Source: Erythroxylum novogranatense (lineage: Eukaryota; Streptophyta; Magnoliopsida; Malpighiales; Erythroxylaceae). From it: 64,000 bases of DNA. The position numbers were made by a program, and so were the translations under genes. Shown here piece by piece: positions 45,084 to 55,996 of the stretch (positions within the stretch are counted from its first letter, which is position 1; each line of letters opens with the position of its first letter). The notes beneath the pieces were generated by a model. The model was not told where the DNA came from and did not search any database. It saw nothing but the letters and a program-made list of their open reading frames with translations. The DNA is taken from positions 6,481,001 to 6,545,000 of the forward strand of contig CM057229.1 of assembly GCA_029891385.1 (NCBI GenBank), given 5' to 3'.

Positions 45084-46060
45084 ATGTCAAGGATTTGGAC
45101 TGAGGCTGAAACATAGGCATTTGTCACTTTCATGGAAGAGGTAGTTGTTGATGGGCACAGAGCTGATAATGGCCAGTTTAAGCCTGGTACTTTCCAACTC
45201 CTTGCTAGAATGATGGTTGAGAAGTTTCCTGATTGTGGCATTGACAAGAGGCATGTCAAAAATACACACAAGCGGTTGAAGGACAAATATCAGACAGCCT
45301 TTAACATGTTAAATTGCAGTGGATTTGGTTGGAATGAAAGCAAGCAATGTGTTGAGGTTGACAACAAGCAAGTGCTGGAAGAATGGATGAGGGTAATTTT
45401 TTTTAAATTGTTGTTTGTTTATGAGCTTATAGTAATAATGAGAAGTCTTGTAATGCTGACGTATTCTGATATTTTTCTCAGGGACAACCCAACAAGTTTT
45501 ATACTCCTGGCAAACCTTTCCCACTGTACCCAAGACTTGAGTTTGTCTTCAGGAAGGACAGAGCAACGGGGGCAGGTGCTCAAGATGATGCAGATGCTGT
45601 TGCTCAGCTTTAGACTGATGACACTGAAGGTGAGGGAGCAGCTGATCCATTAGCGTCTGCTGCCCAATTTGATCCAATAATCCCATCGGTAACTCCTTCC
45701 TAAACTACTTCAGCCCATGTCATTGGTTCTGTCACCTCCTCCAGCAATACTGACGGCATCCCACAAACCAAAAGCAAAAGGAAGATGAGGGACATCGAAG
45801 TATTAGAAAACGTTGCAGCCTCTTTTGTTCTTGCCGTTCACAGTGGAAAAGAAAGTGCTTGGATCATTGTTGATGCCATTGTAGGACTGCATGGGACGAG
45901 GCTAGGTGATGAGCTTGGGAAGTTGGGTTTCTCGACTGAAGAAGTTATCAAGACTGCAAGGATATTCTCTAAGGATGTTCCTGCTGCGAATCTTTTCTGG
46001 GATCTCAATGAAGATCAGAGACCGGGTTATGTTAGGAGCCTATTAGATGACGATATTTGA
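45084..46060 (+). pseudogene. Harbinger ORF1 (Myb/SANT-like DNA-binding protein)
   Basis: ATG at 45084 (MSRIWTEAET), TAG at 45114-45116, then FMEEVVVDGHRADNGQFKPG, HKRLKDKYQTAFNML and SGFGWNESK, the Myb/SANT-like trihelix domain. The intron 45393-45481 (GTAATT...TTCTCAG) joins EEWMR to GQPNKFYTPGKPFPLYPRLE and KDRATGAGAQ. A linker with a TAG at 45612-45614 and a TAA at 45701-45703 follows, then a basic KSKRKMRD and a C-terminal module ending VRSLLDDDI. Known: ORF1 binds element ends and brings the transposase to the nucleus. All three stops are one C-to-T (or similar) change from sense codons, so this is decay rather than design. Confidence 0.85.
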
Positions 46061-46308
46061 CTTGATGTAGATATTTGACTTGATGCTTTTTGTGGAGCTA
46101 CTACCTTTATAGTAGCTTACTAGGATAGCTAGGATTTGTAGTGTTATGAAACTGGGATTGTGATGTTGACTTTGTGTTGATGATGTGTTGACTTTGTTTG
46201 TTCAGTTGACTATTTATGAGCAATGCTTGCTATGCTAACTTGTTACTGTTTTTCATTTTTCTGCATGTTTGAATGATGATAATATGATTGGTTTTTAGGT
46301 ACCTAAAT

Positions 46309-46674
46309 ATGGCCAGATACAACTTTTATGTTGTCTTTGCTGGACGCCAAGTTGGTATTTTTACCAATTGGGAAGATGTTAAATTGGTCACTGAGGGGTT
46401 TTCTAATGCTCGATTCAGGGGATATCGAGCATTGGAGGAAGCACAAAGTGCATATGTCATGGATCAATCTAGGCTGGCTCGTTGCATTGCAGACATTGCT
46501 CCTACTTTCAATGAACTATCCTCCATTCCGATTCCATCCACAATTCTAACAAATGAACAAGCCAGTCAAGTTCATACTGTGCAGGCAAACATGGCATGGG
46601 CTCATGCATTTTTACTCATAGCCATTGGAATCATTGTGGGGATGGTGCTAAAGGACATTATTTATAAATTCTAA
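46309..46674 (+). CDS. Intact small ORF: RNase H1 N-terminal/viroplasmin-type domain plus C-terminal membrane helix
   Basis: 121 residues from the ATG at 46309 (MARYNFYVVFAGRQVGIF). Residues ~5-48 fit the hybrid-binding domain of RNase H1 and caulimovirus viroplasmin (Cauli_VI/RNase H1 N-term): YVVF.GR..GIF..W, GFSNARFRGY, then EEAQSAY. No RNase H catalytic domain follows. Residues ~96-116 (AHAFLLIAIGIIVGMVL) form one hydrophobic helix followed by KDIIYKF, like a tail anchor. A TTTTTAG splice-acceptor-like site at 46292-46298 suggests an upstream exon, in which case the start could differ. It lies ~250 bp after ORF1 on the same strand and has no stop or frameshift, unlike both Harbinger genes. 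Function unknown; nucleic-acid-hybrid binding at a membrane is inference only. Confidence 0.7.
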   Translation: MARYNFYVVFAGRQVGIFTNWEDVKLVTEGFSNARFRGYRALEEAQSAYVMDQSRLARCIADIAPTFNELSSIPIPSTILTNEQASQVHTVQANMAWAHAFLLIAIGIIVGMVLKDIIYKF

Positions 46675-46931
46675 GGCGTTAATGTATGTTGAACCAAATA
46701 TGTCAACCCAAATATTAATGCTTAGATGTTTGTTTTGAATGTATGTTGAACCTATTATGTAATTAATGCTATGAATGTATGTTGAAACTATTTTGTAATT
46801 GATTTAATGAATGCTTAGATGTTGTGTTTGCACATAATTATTATTATCAATAAGAAATTATAATTAATTTCTTATTGTCATTATTGTTATTATTTGTAAT
46901 ATAATAACATACTATTGATTATTATTCTTAC

Positions 46932-46932
46932 A

Positions 46933-46995
<63 letters not shown>

Positions 46996-47055
46996 TTCAT
47001 CATCATCATCATCATCATCATCATTGTTATTATTATTGTATTAATTATGGTTATT

Positions 47056-47104
<49 letters not shown>
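46932..47104. repeat. Compound ATT/CAT/ATT trinucleotide microsatellite
   Basis: (ATT)n from 46932 to ~46993, (CAT)n 46997-47024, then interrupted (ATT)n from ~47057 to 47104. Poly-isoleucine frames on both strands are by-products. Confidence 0.95.
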
Positions 47105-47105
<1 letters not shown>

Positions 47106-47193
47106 CATATCATTTGTATTTATTATTAATCAAATTTATTATGATTATACATGTTGCCTTATTTATTAATTCAAATTAATTTTGTTGTTCTTG

Positions 47194-47197
<4 letters not shown>

Positions 47198-47240
<43 letters not shown>
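47198..47240. repeat. (TTA)n microsatellite
   Basis: About 14 TTA units after a GTTGTT run; related to the larger array 100 bp upstream. Confidence 0.95.
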
Positions 47241-47242
<2 letters not shown>

Positions 47243-47530
47243 ATCTTAATTTGAAATTTTATTATTATTATTTGTTCAATTTTTAACTAAAGCTTCTCAT
47301 TCGTAATAAACTTATCAATTCATAACACATTGTTAATCATCTTAATGATCAGGGGCATTTTCGTCATTGACACAATTTTTTCGTTTTGTCCATTGCAACC
47401 AAACACTCTATCCTAGAGACGGATACGGTTTTTTTTGTTATGTCCACCACAACCAAACATTCTATCGCTCCGTTTACATTACGCTACATTATGTTAGCTC
47501 GCTTTTAGCTATCAAGACAAAGAACCATAC

Positions 47531-48496
47531 TGACGATTAAAAATATGTCCGGTCCACTCTTTATCAAACATTCAAGAAATGGAACATTTGACTCCTGTGA
47601 CATATTTCTTAGCATATATCATCATGGGGGTTTAGTGGTACCAATATTTTTAAACATGCAAACGATATATTTTTTAACAAAAATTCAATTTATGAAAATA
47701 ATATATCGTTAGAATAATCTCAAAATCTAGTTTCTAATAACATTCATGTCAATAGGTTAATTCACAATATATTATGCAAATAATGTCACAAATCAAGATG
47801 TTACATATTTATTTGATATGTTGATTTTTTGTTTATATGATAAAATCAATTATATCATTAAATATAAAATTCACATAATCATATCACAAACATCAAATAG
47901 CATACATGTCATGTTATCATACACATCATTATACATGTGTGAAATATTTCAATGGAAATTAACCTTTTGTGCTTTAAAATGTCTTGTTAACATCAATAAG
48001 GCATATTTCATATTTTCTATATACAATTTACACACGTAATGTACCATTAGAATCCTCATGAATTCTACTTTCTAATGAGATGCACTTTCATATATTAATT
48101 AACAAAATAATTTGTCAAATAATTTCTTCAAATAGAACTAGTTTCTCAAATTTGGCTAACTATAGATATACATACTCAAGCCAAATATGATATGTCCTGT
48201 CATTTGTTCATTGTCAAGCATAAGAACTAATAAGACCATGCACAACATATCTAGATTATGAAGAAAATTCAATACGAAATTACATATTAATTTCGTAATT
48301 AATCAACACAATTAATTAATCCTATGATTGCAACATGTTAGATTCAAGAATTGCATGGATAAATACCTATAAATTGAGAAACAATTGAGTCCATTGTTGC
48401 TTTCTATAGAGCAATGTGAAAGAGACACAGAGGATTGACTACCACTATTCTAAACCATGATTAGAAACTCGTTCAATTCTCAATGGGGCGACTATA
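47531..48496. other. AT-rich DNA, possibly the rest of a copia LTR
   Basis: No genes. The last ~250 bases before the gypsy element may be the continuation of the LTR found on its other side at 58678-58862, since the TTTAA duplication shows both sides were once joined. Confidence 0.35.
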
Positions 48497-48501
48497 TTTA
48501 A
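48497..48501. other. Target-site duplication TTTAA (left); right copy at 58673-58677
   Basis: Identical 5-bp flanks of the 10.2-kb gypsy element, directly outside TGTTAC and TTCTGACA. Confidence 0.88.
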
Positions 48502-48837
48502 TGTTACCCCCAGAATTTTTTTATGATAATCAAACATGATTAGATTAATGGGGTAAATTAATATAGTATTTAATAAAGTTAGCATGAATTAGCATATGAC
48601 ATTAAATGAGTTAGGTAATAAATGAACATGATTAAATGAGTAAGTAGCATTAATTGATTAAGTTAGATAACATTAATAAATAAGTTAGGTAAGAGTTAAT
48701 AACATTTAATATGTTAGTTGGGCTTTAAATGAGGTAGGAGAGAAAAGGGAATAAGTGGGCTTAAAGGAGAATAAGAAAGGAGGAAGAATAAGTGAAGAAG
48801 TGGACTTGGGCCTTGGGCTTAAGTTAAATGAGAGGAG

Positions 48838-48846
48838 TATATAAAG
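48838..48846 (+). promoter_or_regulatory. TATA box of the gypsy LTR (second copy at 56331-56339)
   Basis: TATATAAAG lies 336 bp into the LTR (TATATAAAA 334 bp into the other). It is the only strong TATA box in this part of the LTR and is followed by a purine-rich AGAAGAGG leader, consistent with the start of the R region. Confidence 0.6.
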
Positions 48847-50689
48847 AAGAGGAATTAAATGGGTTAGTAGGAAAAGAAGAGAGAAGTAACGAAATTGAAA
48901 GGAGAAGAGGAGAGTTCGTGGAAGTGGAGAAAGAAGAAGGAGAAGAAGAAAAAGCTTGGTTAGGGTGGTGATTTCCAAGAGTTTAAGAGAGAGTTGGAAG
49001 AAAGTCCAAGAATTAAAAGTGTGGGAAATCATTAGAGCTTCATTTTGAACCAAGTCATCACTTGCTTGGTGGAAGTTCAAGGTAAGTCATGAAGTTTTGT
49101 TAGAGCTTTTGTTTGGGTTATGGTTGAGAAGAGTTGAAAATGGAATGGGTATAGTGAATCTAGGACTAATTTCATGAATGATGTTGTATGGTTTTTCAAT
49201 TTGTGTTAAGTGATTATGGGTTTTCGGTTTTAATGAAGGGAAAGAAGGAAGAGAAGAGGAACAAGTGTTGTAGCAAGGAAACCAAGGATTTATCAAGTCT
49301 ACAAGGTGGGTTTCATATTTATCTTTATGTATATAAGCTATAAATGTAAATTAATGCATGACATTAATGAGTTTGATTACTTGATAGTTGTATAAATCGC
49401 TTGTGATTGAATGTTGGATGTGGTAGTTATAAGCCATTGATGATTGTATGAAATGCTTAATGTTGTTGTTGTTAGGCAATTATGAAGGTTGAGTATGGGA
49501 TTATGATGTTTGTAAATGTACATTGTATGATGACGATTGAAGTTGTTTTGGAGAAACTTGTTAAATGATTATGATGAAAAGCATGAATGATGTATGAAAA
49601 GATGATTTTAAAGAAACGATGAATTGGACAAGAATGGTCAATTTTCTTGTATGATGCATTATTGTTATGTTATGTGGGTAAGGTATAGTCCCAAGAACCG
49701 CCACGTGCACGTCGACCATGAAAGCCTTCGCCTATTTGCTGATTGTGGCATAGGATGATCCAACATTTTAGACTCTAAAGATTTGCCCATATAAGCTCAT
49801 TAAATGAGACTATATGGTTACCAAGAATATGGACTTACCGAGCCAGTTGATGTGTTTCATATGTGATTACATGAAAATGCAAGAATTATGAATGTTCAAT
49901 TGTGAGAAATTATGTTTATGTATTGATGAAAATTGCATGATGCATGTATTATGACTTCATTGGAAGATTGTTTAATGTATGGATAACTAAATGGACATGC
50001 TTGATATATAAATATAAACGTGTTACCCGCGGAGCGAAAGCTCACCCCCCTCAATTCTCCAGGAAATGGGCAGGATCCCGAGGAGCAAGCTTAAAGGCAT
50101 TTACTCCAAGATTTTTCTTTTGGTCTTATATTAGAAATGATTTTTTGTAAAACAATGCTTTAGTTGCATTTTGAGAATGATATTGTATTTTGAAGCTTCA
50201 TTGTAATTAGGCTTGAAATGCCTACTAAAGCATTGTAAAAACATTTGTTTTGATGTGAATGAAATGCATGAATGATGTTTTAACAGGGTTTCTTAAGACA
50301 GATTAATATCATGTCAAGTGTAGCTTTCAAAGTTGTGTCGAATGGCTTTAAACTCCATGTGGGTAGAAATCCATGTTTAGTTCAAGTAAAGATGTGTATA
50401 GAGTTGTGATTGATGAATCTTATGTAGAAGTAAGAATGTTTTGAATGATGGTTAATGAGTTTTGCATGAGTGAATGTACAGATCATTGAAGTTGAACTTG
50501 AGTTTTTTTTAAGTCAAACTAGGTGTTTGACATGAGAGGAGGTGTTAAAATATTAAATGAATGAATCCGTATAGAAATGGGTAGGTTTAAAAGGTTAGGA
50601 GTGTTCATGGTGTTTGGGATAGATCAAGAGAGTATAGAGGTTTGGAGACGAGCTAATAATAGACATAGCTCGAGTTATTTGTCTCATAA

Positions 50690-50885
50690 CTCGACTTGTG
50701 AAGCATAGTTTGATTAATAAGTCGACTTGTCGGTCAAAGATAACTTCGAGTTATTTGCCTTGATAAGTCGACTTGTTAGTGATAAGTCGAGTTATTTGTC
50801 TCGATAAGTCGACTTGTTAGTGATAAGTCGAGTTATTTGTCTCGATAAGTCGAGTTGTCGGTCGATATAAGTCGACTTGTTCGTA
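50690..50885. repeat. Short tandem repeats with AAGTCGACTT palindromes in the LTR
   Basis: GATAAGTCGACTTGTTAGT and GATAAGTCGAGTTATTTGTC alternate about three times with a ~55-bp period; the same block is at 58190-58380 in the other LTR. Its position far downstream of the TATA box puts it in the transcribed part of the LTR or just before internal sequence. Confidence 0.85.
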
Positions 50886-51408
50886 AAGCCATGGTTGGGA
50901 ATGTTATTTTGGGGTTTATCAAGAGCGCGAGGTCTAAGTCTTAGTTAGTGCATGCTCACCACCAATGTGAGTCATTCGAGAGTGTCAAGTTCGGGATCTC
51001 GTGAAGGCAAGTGTCTCGGGATGGGCTCCACCGGCTCACATCCCGGACGGTCGGTCGCTCCGGAGTGGGGTCTCGACATCTGTGGTATCAGCGAGTGTGA
51101 TAAGTGTAAGTTCCATGTAGTTGGGTCTCGGATCAACGGTTGGGATCCGGTCTCCGGTCGTTCTCGACATCTGTTGTGTCGAGCGAAACCGGGTTTAGGG
51201 TTTCTAGGAACCTTAGTGGGATTGTCTAAGGTCAAGTCATCATGCATTTTCCTACATGAATTATGTGAATTATGTGCATCGTTTTAAATGCATAACATGC
51301 AACATTGCTTTCAAATGAGTGGATTGAGTTGCTTTAAATTGATTTACATGAACTGAATTTGTTTTATGTGAACTAAAGATTTTCACTGATTTTTAAATTG
51401 AAGGAGTA

Positions 51409-52600
51409 ATGCCGCCTCGAAAGAGAACTCGAGGAGCTCAATCTCGACCCAGCTCTCAGCGCGGAAGAACGGATGAGTCATACGTTCCGCAGTATGCAGG
51501 GACCTTCCCTGTCTCCGACTCTGATGCACCAAGTGTGCAGCATGAGGCGCCTCCGCCGCCTCCTCCCATGCCACAAGTGAACCCTATGGATCCCTAGTTC
51601 TTTCGAGCATTCGATAGGCTTTCACTTATGTCATGAGCCAAGGAAGACAGCTCAGTGCAGCCCAATAAAGAGGAGCAGGCGATATGATAAGCTCGGAAGT
51701 ATGGGCGATTGACTTCAGCGGACTACTAATCCCGAGGAAGCCGAGGCGTAGTTGAAGAGGACCGAGAGGTCTGAATCGATTAAGTGTCGATGATGAGAAG
51801 CTCGACTATCTGATTAGCTTATCGCAGAGGATGCACTTTACCGTGGGAGTCGGTGCCCATGATCAGAAGTACCTCCGATCGACATGGAGGAAATTCTAGA
51901 GGCCTTCGGAGGAAGTATTTCGATGGTCTACATGCGAGATAAGGCCAGAAATTTCAATCTCGCTCGGAGGAGTGGAGTGTGGCGAGTATGAATTGAAGTT
52001 CACTCGCTTATCACGGTATGCGCACCAATATCGTGGCAATCGAAGAAGACAAGTGTCGGAAGTTTGAGGTGGATTGCACCTAGGGATCCGGAAAAGGTGG
52101 TGATCCACAACTTCCGTGATTACCGGCAATGGTGGATCTTTGCTCTTGCCGAGAAATTCGAGAACATCGAATGAAGTGACTAAGAAGAGAAAGAACGAGC
52201 GCTTCTCGAGAAAAGGCATGAGTGCTTGGCGCTGTGAGAGTACTAGAACTCAGATACACAGTGAGGTGGGTAGCAGTGGCCCCACTAAGAGTAAGCGACC
52301 TAGGCTACTTCAAAGGCAAGCTTCAGTGTGGCAAGTCCAGAGGGACAGGTAGAGGGAGTCCCAGTGTGATCACTGTGGGAGATTTCACAAAGGAATGTCT
52401 GCTGAAGATAGGAGCATGTTTTGTCAGGCCAAGGGGCCTGAGAATCAAGGATTGTCCCAGCGATCAGCAGAAGGGTCTCACCTCAGCCCCAAAAGAGCGT
52501 AAACAGTGGCATCACGACCAGTACATGATGTGGGCAGTTCAGGAACTGCAAAGAGGGCATATCCGGTAGGGAGACCTAGAGATGTGGTCGGAGCACCAGC
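51409..52600 (+). pseudogene. Chromovirus gag (frameshifted)
   Basis: Starts at ATG 51409 with a basic Arg-rich head (MPPRKRTRGAQSRPSSQRGR) and a proline run (PPPPPPMPQ). A TAG at 51596 and many frame changes follow. A CCHC-type knuckle is visible near 52360 (CDHCGRFHK, with the rest in another frame). The basic N-terminus and single knuckle are usual for this clade. Confidence 0.75.
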
Positions 52601-55600
52601 TCGGTCTTTGCCATGACGGGGAAGAAGCTCTGACCGCTCCTAAGTAGTGATGGGTATGGCTATGCTATTTGATTTACCGGTTTATGTGTTGATTGATCTG
52701 CTCCACCCATTCATTTGTATCTGCAAGTATGAATATGCATCTTTGTATGTCCCGAGATTATGGATAACTTTCTAGTAGTTAGTACTCCTTTAGGGAGTAA
52801 GGTGGTGATCGCTTTGATCTACAAGAATCGTGAGCTTAACATAGGCGGTGCTAGGCGGTAGTAGACTTACTACCTCGGACCTTCAAGGGTGGATGTCATT
52901 TGGGGATGGATGTTATGGAGAAATACAAGGCGAAGCTAGATTGTAGTTTGAAGGAAGTAGAATTTGATATGGGAGATGATCGGAAGATAGTCTTGAGGGG
53001 ACAGAAGCTGCCGGTCTTGAGATCATTTCGGCCATGTTAGGTGACAATATGATGAGCCAGGTGTGAGGCCTTCGGCGCGTGTAGTGGATCCGTAAGTGGA
53101 TGTGGGCGATTGGAAGATTTTCGGGTTGTGAGGAGTTTCTGATGTATTTCGGAAGAATTACGGGGTTGCCGCGGTGAGGAAAATTGAGTTCGAAATTGAC
53201 TTGATTCCGGAACCGCGCCAATCTCCATACCACCTACTGAATGGCTCCAGTTGAGTTGAGAGAACTCGAGGAGCAATTGCAGAATTATTAGAGAAGCAGT
53301 TCATCAGGCCGAGTTCTTCACCTTAGGGAGCTCCGGTCCTGTTTGTTAGGAAGAAGGATGGAACGTGGAGGATGTGTATAGACTACAGGAAGCTTAACAA
53401 GATGACGATTCAGAACAAGTATCCTCTACCGAGGATAGATGATTTATTCGATCAATTGCGAGGGCAAGGGTCTTTTCAAGATTGACCTAAGATCGAGTTA
53501 TCATCAACTTCGAATCGTGGAGTCGATGTAAACAAGACAACTTTCGGGACCGTTCACGGCACTATGAATTGAGGTCATGCCGCGGATTGACCAGCGCTCA
53601 ATTGCCTTCATGGATCGATGAATAGGGTGTTTAATGAATTCTTAGATCGGTTTGTCATTGTGTTCATTGATGACATTCTCGTCTATTCTAAGGATGAAGG
53701 GGCATGAACAACATCTCGGGATAGTCTGCAGAGATTGAGAGAGCGGGGTGATGCCAAATTCAGAAGTGTGAATTTTGGGCTGCGTGAAGTAGTTTTCCTT
53801 GGACATGTGATTTCCGTGAAGGGATCCATGTTGATCCAAGAAAGTAGAAGCAATAGTGAATTGGCAAGAGCCTAAGGCAAGAAAGAGGTAAGAAGCTTCC
53901 TAGGTTTGGCGGGTTATTATAGGAGATTTGTGGAAGGATTCTCAATGATAGGCGCCCTATGACTAAGCTGTTAAGAAAGAATCGATGGTTCATATGGGTG
54001 AGGAATGTCGGAAGAGCTTTGAGGAGCTCAAGAACAGTTGACAAGTGCTCCAGTATTGATTTTGTCCATTGGAGACCGGGGTATCTGATTATGCAGTGAT
54101 GCTTCGAGGAAGGGTTTAGGATGTGTCTTGATGCAGGATGATGAGGTGATAGCTTATGCCTCACGGCAGTTGAAGCGATATGAGTTAAATTATCCGACTC
54201 ATGACTTGCGCTTAGCGGTAATTTTGCCCTAAAGATTTGGAGACACTACCTATATGGGTTCAGACTAGGATCTTCACAGACCACAAAAGTCTTAAGTACA
54301 TTATGAGTCGAAAGAGTTGAATTTAAGGCGAGACGATGGTTGGAGTTGCTTTCGAGGACTATGACGATGATAGAGTATCATCGAGGCAAAGGCGAATGTA
54401 GTGGCGTATGCTTTGAGCGGCAAATATCCATATCTTATGTGCAATCAGTTTACTTGCCTCTGTTGGAACAGATGGCCAAGTTGAAGATCAGTTTAAAGCA
54501 GGATGAAACAGATGGTGTTTTTGCTCAATTCAGGGTGAGACCTATCCTTAGGGAGAAGGTCAAGGAGTTGCGCGAGGCGAGGATACAAAATTAAGTAAGT
54601 GAGAAATGAATTCAACATGGTAAGGTCGTCGAAGTGCAAGTAAGGGATGATGGGCTAATGGTAGTCGGAAGCAGGTTATGTATTAGAATGATAAAGGCGA
54701 TTAAGGATGAGATCATGGATGAGGCACATAATCGCCTTATTCTATGCACCCAGCAGCACTGAATGTCTGAGATTTGAAAGAGCATTTCGGTGGAAAGGTA
54801 TGAAGAAAGATGTAGGGAATATGTGAGCGGATGTCTAGTGTGTCAGCAAGTCAAGGTGAACACCAGGCACCTTCAGGCATGCTAAGGCCATTGTCCATTC
54901 CTGAATGGAAGTGGCAAAGGATCACGATGGATTTTCTGATGAGTTTGCCTAGGACCAGCAAGAAGCATGATGCCATTTGGGTTATAGTTGATCGGTTGAC
55001 CAAGTCAGCCCATTTTCTGGCAATCAAGCAAACAGATTCATTGCAAGTCTTAGCCAGGAAGTATATTGATGAAGTGGTAAGGTTGCATGGAGTTCCGGAT
55101 TCCATAGTATCCGATAGGGATCCTCGATTCACATCGAGATTTTGGGGAAGTTTGCAGGAAGCATTAGGAACTAAATTTGAATTTGATCGACGTTTCATCC
55201 TCGGACGGATGGTCGACCGAGAGGACAATCAGACTCTAGAGGGATGCTTAGAGCATGTGTCATGGACTTGAGAGAGCGTGGGATGATCATTTCTTGTTGG
55301 TCGAATTTGCTTATAACAATTGTACCATTCGAGCATCTGAGATGGCTCCTTATGAAGCCCTTTATGGCGAAGATGCAGGACTCCGATATGTTGGGATGAA
55401 GAAGGTGAGAGGAAGCTAGTGGGACCAGAATTGGTCCAGATGACAGTTGAGAAAGTGGATATAATCAAACAGCGACTTAAGGCAGCCCAGGACAGAATGA
55501 AAAGCTATGCTAATGCTCATCGGAAAGAAATGGAATATGCAGTGGGTGACAAGGTGTTCCTCAAGACGTCTCCATGGAAGGGAGTTATGAGGTTCGGCAA

Positions 55601-55960
55601 GAAGGGGAAGTTAAGCCCTCGGTATGTGGGTCCGTATGAAGTTTTAGAGAGGATTGGACCGTTGGCCTACAGGCTGGCATTGCCTCCAAATTGTCATGAT
55701 TCATGATGTATTCCATGTTTCCATGCTTTGAGAAGGTACAGATCTGATCCTTCTCACATCATTCAGACCTCAGAAGTTCAGCTGAGTGATGCTCTGAGTT
55801 ATGAAGAAATGCCTGTGGCAATTCTGGACAGCAAGAATAAGGTCCTCAGGAACAAGATAATCAAGCTAGTCAAGTGCATGTGGAGAAATCATGCAGTTGA
55901 AGAGGCGACGGGAGCCTCGGGATGCAATCAAGAAGCGATACCCACACCTCTTGATGAACT
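52600..55960 (+). pseudogene. Chromovirus pol: protease, RT, RNase H, integrase, chromodomain (many frameshifts)
   Basis: Seen in order and in changing frames: a worn protease stretch near 52680 (VYVLID); RT with [19 protein letters not shown] (53345-53405); [13 protein letters not shown] (53660-53700); the connection GLAGYYRRFVEGFS (53905-53945); RNase H with [16 protein letters not shown] (54160-54210); integrase with DFLMSLPRTSKKHDAIWVIV, IVSDRDPRF (54831-55271) and AYNNCTIRASEMAPYEALYG-like text (55310-55370); the linker AVGDKVFLKTSPWKG and PRYVGPYEVLERIGPLAYRL (55419-55706); and a chromodomain-like end PVAILDSKNKVLRNKIIKLV ... WRNHAVEEAT (55810-55915). Confidence 0.82.
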
Positions 55961-55984
55961 GTAAGAATTTCGAGGACTATTTCT

Positions 55985-55996
55985 TAAGGGGAGAAA
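55985..55996 (+). other. Polypurine tract of the gypsy element
   Basis: AAGGGGAGAAA directly precedes the 3' LTR start TGTTACC. Confidence 0.85.

Larger units (their letters stand above)
38300..47530 (+). mobile_element. PIF/Harbinger transposon region (limits uncertain)
   Basis: Holds a DDE transposase, a Myb/SANT ORF1 and a small third ORF in one orientation, the gene set of plant PIF/Harbinger elements. Near the left edge GCGTTTGGTTCATG (38410) and near the right edge CAACCAAACACTCTATCC (47397) and CAACCAAACATTCTATCG (47451) are in opposite orientation, as expected for subterminal repeats. The left side also has a CT-rich leader (38540-38720). Exact terminal inverted repeats and the 3-bp target duplication were not found. 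The length is inflated by a solo LTR, a copia scrap, direct repeats and microsatellites. Confidence 0.55.
48502..51169 (+). repeat. 5' LTR (2668 bp)
   Basis: Starts TGTTACCCCCAG, ends GTTCTCGACA. Matches 55997-58672 throughout; differences are mostly one-base length changes in homopolymers plus scattered substitutions. A degraded primer site (TCTGTTGTGTCGAGCG) follows at 51170. A 69-residue minus frame occurs in both LTRs only because they are copies. Confidence 0.9.

Noticed and set aside
46890..47169. Poly-isoleucine ORFs on both strands
   Set aside because: Translation of the ATT microsatellite.
49087..49296. A 69-residue minus-strand ORF conserved exactly at 56584-56793
   Set aside because: The conservation is only because both copies are LTRs of the same element. 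No motif.
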